Source: Micromonospora violae (GTDB lineage Bacteria; Actinomycetota; Actinomycetes; Mycobacteriales; Micromonosporaceae). From it: DNA of 64,000 nt. This document shows positions 1 to 7,704 of this stretch, piece by piece (the stretch's first letter is position 1; each line of letters begins with the position of its first letter). The DNA is taken from assembly GCF_004217135.1 (NCBI RefSeq), contig NZ_SHKK01000001.1, positions 3,844,001 through 3,908,000 on the forward strand, in the 5' to 3' direction. The notes under the pieces were generated by a model. The model ran no database searches. It had not been told where the DNA came from and saw nothing but the letters and a program-made list of their open reading frames with translations. Both the position numbers and the translations under genes were made by a program.

Positions 1-81
1 CGGCACGGCAAACCGGCGAACCCGCTGCCAGACGGGAAGCTCAGGGAGGACGGGCCGACCCACCGGCGTCGGCTCGGTCAC
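1..81 (-). CDS. Partial ORF, 5' end of a gene coupled to the SDR gene
   Basis: Only the first 27 codons lie in the window; the frame is open to the left edge. The GTG start shares bases with the TGA stop of the upstream SDR gene (GTGA at 81-78 on the minus strand), a usual actinobacterial arrangement for translational coupling. The visible start reads VTEPTPVGRPVLPELPVWQR and then turns basic. I do not recognise the family. The overlap makes it very likely a real gene in one operon with the SDR gene. Confidence 0.5.
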   Translation of the reverse strand, partial: MTEPTPVGRPVLPELPVWQRVRRFAVP

Positions 82-1427
82 CACGGCACACTCCGGTAGT
101 CCTTGAGGAACTGGCCGCTGACCGGAGCGCCGTTGACCCCTCGTACCACCGGGTCGTAGACGCGGGCGGCCCCGTCGATCACGTCCAGCGGTGGACGGAA
201 GCCGCGCGCACGCTGGCGGGCCTTGCTCGGGTGCGGGCGCTCGTCGGTGACCCAGCCGGTGTCCACGCTGTTCATGTAGATCCCGCTGCGCAGGTAATCG
301 GCGGCAACCGTGCGGACCAGCATGTTGAGCGAGGCCTTGGCCATGTTGGTGTGCGGGTGGCGAACGGTCTTGCCGGCTCGCGAGTAACTGCCCTCCATCG
401 CGGACACCTGCACGACATGGCGTTGGGGGTGCGGACTGGCCTCCATCAGCGGGCGCAGCCGTGAGGTGAGCAGGAACGGCGCGAAGGCGTTGACCACATG
501 AACCTGCAGCCACTCGTGCGGGCTGACCTCCGCGTCCCGCAGCACCCAGGAATTGACGTCCCGCAGGTCGAGCGGCTGCCCCGTCTCGTCCACCCGCCCC
601 GCCGGGAAGTACGCCTCCAGCGGCGCCGGCAGCCCGGACAGCTCGGGCCGGGCAGGCGCGACACCCACGGCGATTCGGGCGCCCGGCCCGACCAGGGGTG
701 TCGCCTCCGCCTCCCGTACCTCCCGGTGGTAGGCCGGTGGTCGCCACAGCGTCTGGGCGGCGTTGTTGACCAGGATGTCCAGCCCGGCGAACCGGCGGCC
801 GACCAGCGCCACGAAGTCCACGGTCGCGGGCAGGTCGAGCAGGTCGAGGCCGTGCACGTAGAGCCGGTCAGCCCAGTCGGCGGCGTCTTGCACCGCGGCG
901 AACCGGCGAGCGGCGTCGCGCGGGAAGCGGGTGGTGACAATGACCCGTGCACCGTCGCGGAGCAGTTTCAGCGCGGTGTGGAAACCGATCTTGACCCGGC
1001 CCCCGGTGACCACGGCCGTCCGACCGGTGAGATCGCAGCGAGCATGCCGGTGGACCCGGCTGTCGTCGGCGCACGACAGACACATGCGGTGGTAATCGGC
1101 GTCGACCTCGCGGTAGGCGGCCTTGCAGACGTAGCAGCGGCGGCCCTGCCGCAGCGTGCCTACACTGCCGCTGCGGACCTCGCCACCGGCCGTTGGTGGG
1201 GCCGGATCCGGGATCTCGGTGTGGAACCGGGTGGCCGCGGCCAGGACCGCGCCGTCGGCCACCCTGGTCGCGGTCAGCCGGCGGGCCTTGGCCCGCTTCT
1301 TCACGCCACGAGCGGCCATGGTGACCGCCCGTTCCACCACCTGGCGCGTTTCCTCGTCGAGGTCGGGGTCGTCGAGGCGGGCCAGCATGGCCAGACAGGC
1401 CGCCAGCTCATCCCGCCCGACGGACAC
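78..1427 (-). CDS. SDR-fold protein with N-terminal Cys pairs, catalytic Tyr missing
   Basis: 449 residues, much longer than a classical 250-residue SDR. Residues 1-130 form an extension with CYVC near 98 and CLSC near 117, which look like a zinc knuckle. The Rossmann fold follows, with a TGGRVKIG nucleotide-binding loop near 140 and LVNNAA near 219. Where a classical SDR has YxxxK, this protein reads TNMAK (360-364): the Lys is kept but the catalytic Tyr is Thr. It may therefore bind NAD(P) without ordinary oxidoreductase chemistry. The GTG start at 1427 is preceded by GGGAGG. The 3' end overlaps a further minus-strand ORF. The 5' leader holds two tRNA-like cloverleaves, the nearer ending about 25 nt before the start codon. 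Fold assignment is firm; function is unknown. Confidence 0.88.
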   Translation of the reverse strand: MSVGRDELAACLAMLARLDDPDLDEETRQVVERAVTMAARGVKKRAKARRLTATRVADGAVLAAATRFHTEIPDPAPPTAGGEVRSGSVGTLRQGRRCYVCKAAYREVDADYHRMCLSCADDSRVHRHARCDLTGRTAVVTGGRVKIGFHTALKLLRDGARVIVTTRFPRDAARRFAAVQDAADWADRLYVHGLDLLDLPATVDFVALVGRRFAGLDILVNNAAQTLWRPPAYHREVREAEATPLVGPGARIAVGVAPARPELSGLPAPLEAYFPAGRVDETGQPLDLRDVNSWVLRDAEVSPHEWLQVHVVNAFAPFLLTSRLRPLMEASPHPQRHVVQVSAMEGSYSRAGKTVRHPHTNMAKASLNMLVRTVAADYLRSGIYMNSVDTGWVTDERPHPSKARQRARGFRPPLDVIDGAARVYDPVVRGVNGAPVSGQFLKDYRSVPW

Positions 1428-1449
1428 CCTGCCTCCCTGTTGGATGTGG

Positions 1450-1527
1450 GGCGAGACCGACCGGATTCGAACCGGCGTCCTCCAGCTTGCGGTTAAGGCG
1501 CGTCGACCACTGCGCTACGGCCTCGCC
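1450..1527 (-). ncRNA. tRNA-like element 1 (degenerate anticodon arm)
   Basis: On the minus strand, bases 1524-1453 fit a tRNA frame of 72 nt: acceptor strand GAGGCCG, UA at positions 8-9, a GCGC-type D stem, a GG-containing D loop, and a perfect T arm with loop UUCGAAU. The acceptor stem continues beyond the tRNA ends (1525-1527 with 1452-1450) to 10 bp, so there is no free discriminator or CCA. The anticodon arm does not fold: the expected stem is mismatched and no U33 is present. It is therefore probably not an elongator tRNA. It sits just upstream of the SDR Shine-Dalgarno and shares D and T arms with element 2, so it looks like a diverged tandem copy. Confidence 0.55.
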
Positions 1528-1602
1528 ACGCGGCAGCCTAGCCGATCACACCGACAAAGATCACCCGTCCGTGTTCGTCGGCGGCCCGTCCCCCCGCGCC
1601 CA

Positions 1603-1684
1603 GCGGGCAGGCCGGCCGGATTCGAACCGGCGTCCCCCTCCATGGCATGGAGATGCGTCGACCTCTGCGCTACGGCCCGCCCGC
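1603..1684 (-). ncRNA. tRNA-like element 2, Gly(GCC)-like with 12-bp acceptor stem
   Basis: On the minus strand, 1679-1608 folds as a complete cloverleaf of 72 nt: CGGGCCG/CGGCCUG acceptor with one G-U pair, D stem, a 5-bp anticodon stem, loop AUGCCAU (anticodon GCC if read normally), a 5-nt variable loop, and a T arm with loop UUCGAAU. Pairing continues outward for five more base pairs (1680-1684 with 1607-1603), giving a 12-bp terminal helix and no encoded CCA. C1-G72 is not what glycyl-tRNA synthetase normally uses. A tRNA scanner may call it tRNA-Gly; I read it as a tRNA mimic in the leader of the SDR operon. A low-use isoacceptor is the alternative. Confidence 0.6.
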
Positions 1685-1844
1685 AGGGCAGTTTAGGCGG
1701 AGAACGGTGAACGGGCCAGGCCCCGGTCGGTGAGCAGCCGGCTGCGGCCCGAAACGCGAGTTTTCCCGCCCGAGCCGTGGGGGTCCACATAGGAGCCGGA
1801 GACGCCGTTAAGATACATATTCTCACGTCGATACGGGGGTAAAC

Positions 1845-2771
1845 GTGCGTATTTGGAAGGGCGGCCTGGTGGCCGCGACCGTTCTCACTGTTCTGCTGGC
1901 GAGCGCCGGTGTCAGTTCGGCAGCCGCCAACGTCAGCTACAACGTATGGACCTGGAATGTGGCGGGCTGGACGATGCACCGCGGCTCGACCAGCAACGGT
2001 CTCATTGACGTGATCTCGAATTCGATCCGCAACCGGTCCTCCCATCTTGCCGCCCTCAATGAGCTGTGCTGGGGGCAGTACAAGGCGATCCAGGCGAACC
2101 TCCGGGCGTCCGACTGGGGCGAGGACGAGGAAAACTACTCGCGGTTCGAGAGCACCAACGACACCGGCTGCGGCGGAGAGAAGTCCGGTATCGCCCTCTT
2201 CAGCAAGGCCCCGATGGGCACGGCCAACCGCATCCTGTTGCCCGACGACGGCCGGGTGGAGAAGCGCAAGTTGTTGTGCGCCCCACTTGAGGCCCGGCCA
2301 CACCTCCGGTTCTGCACGACCCACATCACCACGTCGAGCGAGGTCATCGGGGGAAGCCAGATCAACCAGCAGCAACTCGACGCAGTCCGCGCCCACGTGG
2401 ACGCGTTCAACGCCAACGGCGACACCGTGATCATTGCGGGCGACTTCAACGCCCAGCCCAGCTACAACCGTCTGGACAAGTGGTACGCGCCGTCGGTGAA
2501 CACGGTGAACAACCCCGACAATGTCGGTGCCCACCGTGAGCTCGACGATCGTGATTCGCGCTGCGTCGGATACGGCGAGAACAGCCAGGACGACGGGACC
2601 CCTCCCGGTCCCTGCGGGCCGGGCAAGAAGATCGATCTGATTTTCGTACGGGAAGACAAGATCGTCGGTGCCTATGACGGCGACTCGCTGAGCATCTCCA
2701 ACAGCTGCGGTGGCGCCTGCTCCGATCACCGAATCGTCATCGGATCGGTGACCGTGACGGTAGCGTCCTGA
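1845..2771 (+). CDS. Secreted endonuclease/exonuclease/phosphatase-fold protein
   Basis: 308 residues. Residues 1-27 form a Sec signal peptide (basic MRIWK, hydrophobic core, AxA-type site near SSAAA), so the product is exported. The mature part has EEP signatures: WNVAG near the start, an acidic NELC segment for the metal-binding Glu, AGDFNAQP near 200 (Asp/Asn), IDLIFV, and SDHRIV near 295 (catalytic Asp-His). Known members are DNase I-like nucleases, sphingomyelinases and related phosphodiesterases; the substrate cannot be fixed by reading. The GTG start at 1845 follows GGGGG. It is a single-gene unit convergent with pimB, with a strong hairpin between. Confidence 0.85.
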   Translation: MRIWKGGLVAATVLTVLLASAGVSSAAANVSYNVWTWNVAGWTMHRGSTSNGLIDVISNSIRNRSSHLAALNELCWGQYKAIQANLRASDWGEDEENYSRFESTNDTGCGGEKSGIALFSKAPMGTANRILLPDDGRVEKRKLLCAPLEARPHLRFCTTHITTSSEVIGGSQINQQQLDAVRAHVDAFNANGDTVIIAGDFNAQPSYNRLDKWYAPSVNTVNNPDNVGAHRELDDRDSRCVGYGENSQDDGTPPGPCGPGKKIDLIFVREDKIVGAYDGDSLSISNSCGGACSDHRIVIGSVTVTVAS

Positions 2772-2797
2772 TCCATCAGATCGCAGTCATGGCCTCT

Positions 2798-2838
2798 AAC
2801 GGGGGGGCCTCGTCCACGGCGACGAGGGGCCCCCCGTT
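2798..2838. terminator. Bidirectional hairpin terminator
   Basis: An inverted repeat (AACGGGGGG-CCTCGTC with its complement, small loop) of about 17 bp per arm lies between the convergent EEP-fold gene and pimB. There is no strong U tract, as is usual in these genomes. Confidence 0.75.
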
Positions 2839-2897
2839 GCACGACGAGACCCCTCGTGTCCCGCATGGAGTCGGGGGCTACTGCCTTCAGGTAGCCG

Positions 2898-4022
2898 TCA
2901 GCCGGCGAGCAGCGCCGCCATCCGTTGCGCCTGCGCCTCCCAGCGCCACTCCCGCTCCACCCACGCCCGACCGGCCGCACCCAGTTGGCGGGCCAGATCC
3001 CGGTCGGCGAGCAGCCGGGCGACCCGATCGGCGAGCTGGGCGACGTCCCGGCCGCGTACGACGTAGCCGGTCTCCCCCTCGCGGACCGCGTCCGGTGCGC
3101 CCCCAGAGTCACCGGCCACCACCGGCAGGCCGGTGGCGGAGGCCTCCAGGTAGACGATGCCCAGCCCCTCGACGTCGAGACCGCGGTTGCGGGTGCGGCA
3201 CGGCATCGCGTAGACGTCACCGGCCGCGTAGTGCGCCGGCAACTCGGCCGACGGCACCGAGCCGGTGAACACCACGTCCCGTTCCACGCCGGTCTGCCGC
3301 GCCAGCTTCTCCAGGGTCGCCCGGTACGGCCCGCCGCCGACGATCAGCAGCGCCGCGTCGGGCACCCGGCGGCGGATCTCCGGCAGTGCCCGGATCAACA
3401 TGTCCTGACCCTTGCGCGGCACCAGCCGGGACACACAGACAACCACCGGCCGGTCGGTCAACCCGAGCCGGGCCCGAACCTGACCACCGTCCACAGTCGG
3501 GTGGTAGGTGTCCACGTCGACCCCGGGCGCCAACTGGCGCAGCTCGGTCACCCCGTCCAACACCCGGGCCAACCGGCTACGGGTGTACTCGCCGAGATAG
3601 GTGGTCACGTCCACACCCCGACCGATGCGCCGCAGCGCCGGCCGGGCGGCCGGCACCGCCGCCCAACCGACCTCGTGGCCGTGGGTCTGCGCCACCACTC
3701 GGCGGATGCCGGCCCGCCGCCGCAGGCCGGCCGCGAGCAGCCCCAATGGGGCGGCCGCCCCGAACCACACCGTGTCGCAGTCGTACGCGCGAGCCAGCCG
3801 GGCCGCCCGGCGGGCGATCAACGGGGTCGGCAACAGCACCCGGGTGCGTTCCCGGATCACCTCGAACGGCTGGTCGGCGTCGAACTTCGCGGCATCGCGC
3901 CAGCTCGACGCGTAGACCACCACCGAACCGGCCGGTTGACGGAGCGCGAGGTTGTGCACGAAGGACTGGATGCCGCCCGGGCGGGGCGGGAAGTCGTTGG
4001 TGATCAGCAGGGTGCGGCTCAT
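2898..4022 (-). CDS. pimB: PimB-type GT4 mannosyltransferase
   Basis: 374 residues, a GT-B family-4 glycosyltransferase. It closely resembles the mycobacterial PimB' enzyme (Rv2188c), which adds the second mannose to Ac1PIM1 from GDP-mannose at the cytoplasmic face of the membrane. Visible signatures are TNDFPPRPGG at the N-terminus, THGHEVGW near 120, SRLVPRKGQD near 205, VGGGPY near 245, and an EGLGIVYLEASATG segment near 300 carrying the nucleotide-sugar Glu pair. The start MSRTLLITNDF at 4022 overlaps the stop of the M48 protease gene as ATGA, so the two are coupled. A longer reading upstream is in frame but antisense-like. Confidence 0.9.
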   Translation of the reverse strand: MSRTLLITNDFPPRPGGIQSFVHNLALRQPAGSVVVYASSWRDAAKFDADQPFEVIRERTRVLLPTPLIARRAARLARAYDCDTVWFGAAAPLGLLAAGLRRRAGIRRVVAQTHGHEVGWAAVPAARPALRRIGRGVDVTTYLGEYTRSRLARVLDGVTELRQLAPGVDVDTYHPTVDGGQVRARLGLTDRPVVVCVSRLVPRKGQDMLIRALPEIRRRVPDAALLIVGGGPYRATLEKLARQTGVERDVVFTGSVPSAELPAHYAAGDVYAMPCRTRNRGLDVEGLGIVYLEASATGLPVVAGDSGGAPDAVREGETGYVVRGRDVAQLADRVARLLADRDLARQLGAAGRAWVEREWRWEAQAQRMAALLAG

Positions 4023-5278
4023 CGACCGGCCTCCCGGGCGTACGCGCGGGCAGCGGCCATCCGCTCCACGGTGGACGGATGCGAGGCCGAGTAGAGGTAT
4101 TCCCAGCGGGGCGGGTCGGGATCGCCGAGGTTGACCGAGCCGAGCCGACGCTGCATCGACTCGAAGGACTCCGGGTCGTTGGTGAGCGCCAGAGCGTGCG
4201 CGTCGGCCCGCGCCTCCACCCGTCGGGACATCAGCGCCTGCACCGGCGCGGCGACCAGGCCGGCCACCGTGACCAGGGCGACCAGCAGCGGAAACGCGCG
4301 CGGATGGGCCACCGAGTCGACCCCGGCCAGCCGCAGCAGCGGCCCCCACGACCCGAGCAGGTAGAGCGCCACGACGGCTGCGGCGGCACCCAACGCCCCG
4401 GTCAGCGTGCCGGCCGCCACGTCGGAGTCCTTCGCGTGCCCCAACTCGTGCGCCACGACGGCGGTCACCTCGGCCGGGGTCGCCTCCCGCAGCAGCGTGT
4501 CGTAGACGACCACCCGCCGGGTCGGCCCGAGACCGGAGACGTACGCGTTGACCGCCCTGGTGCGGCGGGAGGCGTCGGCGACCAGCACGTCGCGCACCGG
4601 CACCCCGTCACGGGCGGCCATACTCATCAGCTCGGTACGCAACGGGCCCTGCTCCATCGGGGTGAACCGGTTGAACACGGGCTCCACCAGCACCGGCAAC
4701 ACGAACGACAGCAGCACCACCAGCAGGGCCGCGCCGGCGGCACCGAACGCCCACCACCAGCGCGGCGCGAGCCGGATGACCGCGTAGAAGCCGAACAGCG
4801 CCACCGCGCCGATCACCGCGCTGACCGCGTACGACTTGAGCAGGTCGACCGCCCAGCCACTCCAGCCGTTGGTGCTCAACCCGTAGCGGGTGAGCACGCT
4901 CTGCCGCCAGGCGGCGAACGGGAGCGTCACCAGGTCGGCGACGAGCACCACGGCCAGCCCGCCGAGCACCGCCTGCGCGGCCCAGTGCCCACCGAACGGC
5001 CGACCCACCAGCTCGACCAGGCGACTGCCCAGCGGGGTCAACCCGAGCGCGAGGGCGATCAGCAGCCCGACAGCGAGCGCGGCATAACCGCCGGGGCGCA
5101 GCGCGGCCCGGAACTCCCGACCCTTGGCCACCTGCTCGGCCGGCAGGTCACGCAGTGCCGCGAGCTGGTCGGCCCGGGGCGCCGGCGGCCGATGCCACGG
5201 GATGAGCAGCGCGGCCAGCACGACCAGCGCGACAGTCAGCGCGGCCAGGGTCACCAACGCCCAACCACGTGTGGTCAC
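4019..5278 (-). CDS. M48-family membrane zinc metallopeptidase (Ste24/CaaX-like)
   Basis: 419 residues with about six to seven hydrophobic helices. The zinc site HELGH is at 277-281 and a second acidic ligand lies in the EARADAHAL stretch near 355, the standard M48 arrangement. The N-terminal half has membrane helices typical of Ste24-like enzymes. Family members cleave membrane or prenylated proteins, or act in envelope quality control; the substrate is not known here. The GTG start at 5278 overlaps the TGA of a short upstream ORF, and the 3' end overlaps pimB. The operon therefore links a membrane protease to phosphatidylinositol mannoside synthesis. Confidence 0.88.
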   Translation of the reverse strand: MTTRGWALVTLAALTVALVVLAALLIPWHRPPAPRADQLAALRDLPAEQVAKGREFRAALRPGGYAALAVGLLIALALGLTPLGSRLVELVGRPFGGHWAAQAVLGGLAVVLVADLVTLPFAAWRQSVLTRYGLSTNGWSGWAVDLLKSYAVSAVIGAVALFGFYAVIRLAPRWWWAFGAAGAALLVVLLSFVLPVLVEPVFNRFTPMEQGPLRTELMSMAARDGVPVRDVLVADASRRTRAVNAYVSGLGPTRRVVVYDTLLREATPAEVTAVVAHELGHAKDSDVAAGTLTGALGAAAAVVALYLLGSWGPLLRLAGVDSVAHPRAFPLLVALVTVAGLVAAPVQALMSRRVEARADAHALALTNDPESFESMQRRLGSVNLGDPDPPRWEYLYSASHPSTVERMAAARAYAREAGR

Positions 5279-5430
5279 CGGGCCACCGCCGGCCTCGCCG
5301 CACGCCCGACACCGTCGACCCCAGCACGGCCGAATGCAGCGCGGCCGGACACGGCACCGCCGAACACAGCACCGTCGGACGCAGCGCGGCCGAGCCCGCC
5401 GTCGTTCCGTCGTACTCCGCTCATCGCGCC
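5275..5430 (-). CDS. Possible 51-residue leader ORF upstream of the M48 gene
   Basis: An ATG at 5430 has a very good ribosome site (GGGAGGAG, 7 nt spacing). The frame ends at a TGA overlapping the GTG of the protease gene. The peptide starts MSGVRRNDGG and is built of imperfect GRAA/GGAV-type repeats, reflecting a repeated GC-rich DNA unit of about 14-16 bp (5330-5395). It has no signal or membrane segment. It may be a real coupled small gene or a chance reading of repetitive leader DNA. Confidence 0.35.
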   Translation of the reverse strand, partial: GAMSGVRRNDGGLGRAASDGAVFGGAVSGRAAFGRAGVDGVGRAARPAVAR

Positions 5431-5498
5431 GCTCCTCCCGCTGTGACCGCCCATCCTATGGCCCGCGAAAAGCCCACCTCCGGGCACGGTGTCGCGCC

Positions 5499-5717
5499 TC
5501 AGGCGACCCGCCGGGTGGCGCGGCGACGTGCCGTGCCGGGTCGCGGGGGCGCGGCCAGCACCTCCACGTCGAAGCCGGCCCGGGCGAACACCTCGATGGC
5601 CTCGACCTCGGCGGCGACCAGCCCGGCCGCCGGGGACGTCTCGTCGAACAGAGCGGTCAGCGGACAGCCGGAACAGCCCTCGGCCCGCTTCGCGCACCCG
5701 TCGCAGTCGATGAGCAT
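5499..5717 (-). CDS. Small Cys-rich hypothetical protein
   Basis: 72 residues from an ATG at 5717 with a clear AGGAGGGG site just upstream. The N-terminus has CDGC then CSGC, four cysteines within 15 residues (a CxxC-x6-CxxC pattern after MLID), which may bind zinc or an iron-sulfur cluster. An acidic helix (VAAEVEAIEVFARAG) and a basic tail follow. No family is recognised. It lies upstream of the M48/pimB operon in the same direction and may be part of that transcript. Confidence 0.7.
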   Translation of the reverse strand: MLIDCDGCAKRAEGCSGCPLTALFDETSPAAGLVAAEVEAIEVFARAGFDVEVLAAPPRPGTARRRATRRVA

Positions 5718-5843
5718 GACCCCTCCTGATCGGCTCGCGGTGCCCGGTCGACGCCCAGTCGTCGTCGACCGAGCACCGTCGGTCACATCGACGCTAACCA
5801 CCGGGTACGACAGAAACCCCGCCCGACCGGGCGTTGGAGGGCT

Positions 5844-5920
5844 AGATCCACTCCGATTCCATGAAATCGGGCTATCCCGCCCGACCGGACACCCCGACTT
5901 CAAGAAATCCGTGTCGATCT
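5844..5920. repeat. 77-bp GATC-ended palindromic element, copy 1
   Basis: Two arms of about 34 nt, starting AGATCCACTC and ending GTGTCGATCT, are imperfect inverted repeats around a 9-nt centre; the inner arm ends are CTATCC and GGACAC. The right arm shares GGACACCCCGAyTTCAAGrAA with the copy at 21279-21357. It lies in a gene-free stretch (5718-6125), 3' of the NYN-domain gene. Confidence 0.75.
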
Positions 5921-5973
5921 TGCCTCTCGCGGCAGCCGTGCCGCGCGCACCCCACCCCACCCGGACCTCGCGC

Positions 5974-6117
5974 AGGCCCGGCCACGCCCAGGCCCGGCCA
6001 CGCGCAGGCCCGGCCACGCGCAGGCCCGGCCACGCGCAGGCCCGGCCACGCGCAGGCCCGGCCACGCGCAGGCCCGGCCACGCCCAGGCCCGGCCACGCC
6101 CAGGCCCGGCCACGCGC
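5974..6117. repeat. 16-bp minisatellite, nine copies
   Basis: Nine tandem copies of the unit AGGCCCGGCCACGCGC (some with CCC for GCG) start at 5974, 5990, 6006, 6022, 6038, 6054, 6070, 6086 and 6102. The period is not a multiple of three and open frames through it are artefacts. It ends 8 bp before the stop codon of the NYN-domain gene, so it lies in that gene's 3' untranslated region. Copy number is likely to vary between strains. Confidence 0.9.
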
Positions 6118-6125
6118 AACCCCGG

Positions 6126-7577
6126 TCAGGAACGGGCGAGCCGCCGCAGCAGGGAGTCCGCGCCCAGCGGGTACGCGCCGTGTCGGCGTACCCCGTCGGC
6201 GACCTCGCGGTCGGACGAGACCACGACCACCGGCCGGCCCGCCGGCTCGGCGCGGACCAGCCGCCGGATCAGCTCGTCGGCGGTCTCGCCCTTGCGGGAG
6301 AAGAGCACCCGTACACCGCGCGGCGCGGGCGGCAGCCCGTGCATCCGCTCGGCGCCGTCGAAGACCACGGTGACCTCGTCACCGGTCTGCGCGGCGATCC
6401 CGCCCAGCCCGGTGATCAGACGCTTGCGCTGCTGCTCCAGGGACATCTCGCCGAAGCCGCGCTTGGTGACGTTGTAGCCGTCCACCACCAGGTGCGCCCG
6501 GGGCAGGGCGAGCAGTTGATCGAGGCGGGCCGGGTCGTCGGTGTCGCGGGCGCGGGCGGCCGGGCCGACCGGGGCAGCGCCCGGCTGCTCGGCGAACGCG
6601 TCGGCGACGAAGTCGGCGGGGAGCTTGTCCACCGGGTCGAGCGCCAGCTCCCGGCGCAGCCCGACGGCGGCCTGGCCGATGGTCTCCAGCAACAGCCAGA
6701 GCCGGGCGTCGTCGACCGAGCGCGCCTCCTTGGCGCTGGCCCGGGCGACCCCGGCGGCGGCCTCCGCCTCCGCCAGCCGGGCGCGGGCGCGACGGAGTTC
6801 GGCGTCCACGTCGGCGCTGGCGCGGGCGGCCCGGCCGCGCTCGGTGGCCAGCAGCTCGGTGGCCTTCCGCTCGCGGGCCTGCGTCTCCCGCAGGGTGCGG
6901 GCCATCTGCCGCGACTCCTCGCGGAGCTGGCCCAGCTCCTCACGGACGCGGGCCAGCTCGTCACGGAGCTTCTCGGCCTCGACCCGAGCCACCGCCCGGT
7001 CGTGCTCGGCTCGGGTGGCCCGCTGCTCGGCCTCCCGGACCAGCTCGGCGACGACGGCGCTGTCCGCCTCGGCGCGGACGGCCGCTCCGCTGGTGTCGAT
7101 CAGCTCCCGCCAGCCGCGGGGCCGGGCCAGGTAGGCCAGTGCGGCCACCTCGACCGGGTCGGCGGCGGCCGGCGCGGTGCCCTCGACCACGGCCGCGCCG
7201 AGGTCACCGGCGTCGGCCAGGACCCGCGCGGTGACCCGCTGCCGGAACAGCGGGTCGGCGGTGAGCTGGGCGGCAATGACCGGCGCACCGAGCCGGGCAC
7301 GTCGGTTGGGCGCGAACTTGGCCACCCGGCGCAACGGCACCGGGACCTCGTCGGTGGGGAGGGTGGGCAGCACCGCCGCGGTCAGCGTGACGATCCGCTG
7401 GCGGACCGGCTCGGGGAGGGTCGGCTCCGGCTCGGCGCCGGGGCCGTCGCCCGTTGTCGGGTCCGCTGCGCCCGGTGGGGGGCTGACTACGTTGTCGTCC
7501 GAATTGCCCGCAGCACCGTCGCGCGCGACCGGATCCTCCTGCGGGAGGTGGTCGTCGTACGGCTCGGTGAGGGGCAT
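6126..7577 (-). CDS. NYN (YacP-like) domain protein with long coiled coil
   Basis: 483 residues. The C-terminal 170 residues are a PIN-fold NYN domain: LVVDGYNVTK with the first metal Asp, VVFDGAER, an acidic ETADELI helix, and VVSSDREVADG. The fold is that of YacP/Rae1, ribosome-associated endonucleases, so an RNA-cleaving role is plausible. The middle (about 170-300) is an acidic/basic heptad-rich region with repeats such as ELVREAEQRA and VREELGQLRE that should form a long coiled coil. The N-terminus is acidic and disordered. It is divergent from the DEDDh/GIY-YIG nuclease gene. The 3' region carries the minisatellite and a GATC palindrome. Confidence 0.82.
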   Translation of the reverse strand: MPLTEPYDDHLPQEDPVARDGAAGNSDDNVVSPPPGAADPTTGDGPGAEPEPTLPEPVRQRIVTLTAAVLPTLPTDEVPVPLRRVAKFAPNRRARLGAPVIAAQLTADPLFRQRVTARVLADAGDLGAAVVEGTAPAAADPVEVAALAYLARPRGWRELIDTSGAAVRAEADSAVVAELVREAEQRATRAEHDRAVARVEAEKLRDELARVREELGQLREESRQMARTLRETQARERKATELLATERGRAARASADVDAELRRARARLAEAEAAAGVARASAKEARSVDDARLWLLLETIGQAAVGLRRELALDPVDKLPADFVADAFAEQPGAAPVGPAARARDTDDPARLDQLLALPRAHLVVDGYNVTKRGFGEMSLEQQRKRLITGLGGIAAQTGDEVTVVFDGAERMHGLPPAPRGVRVLFSRKGETADELIRRLVRAEPAGRPVVVVSSDREVADGVRRHGAYPLGADSLLRRLARS

Positions 7578-7691
7578 GTGGCAAGTCTCCCACCGCGACC
7601 GGGCCCACCGCCCGGTGAGTGAGCCGATCTCTCATCCTAGCCCCATGGTGACTGGTGGGACGGCTGCGACGGGAGTGTCGGACCGGGACGC

Positions 7692-7697
7692 TAGCGT
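7692..7697 (+). promoter_or_regulatory. -10 box of a probable leaderless promoter
   Basis: TAGCGT lies 7 nt before the ATG at 7705 and no Shine-Dalgarno is present, the spacing expected when transcription starts at the start codon. Confidence 0.45.
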
Positions 7698-7704
7698 GCC
7701 GCCG

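Noticed and set aside
1453..1524. Ordinary tRNA gene
   Set aside because: T and D arms fit, but the anticodon stem does not pair and U33 is missing, and the acceptor pairs on beyond position 72; reported as a tRNA-like element instead.
5974..6117. CRISPR array
   Set aside because: Units are 16 bp and directly adjacent, with no unique spacers and no cas genes.
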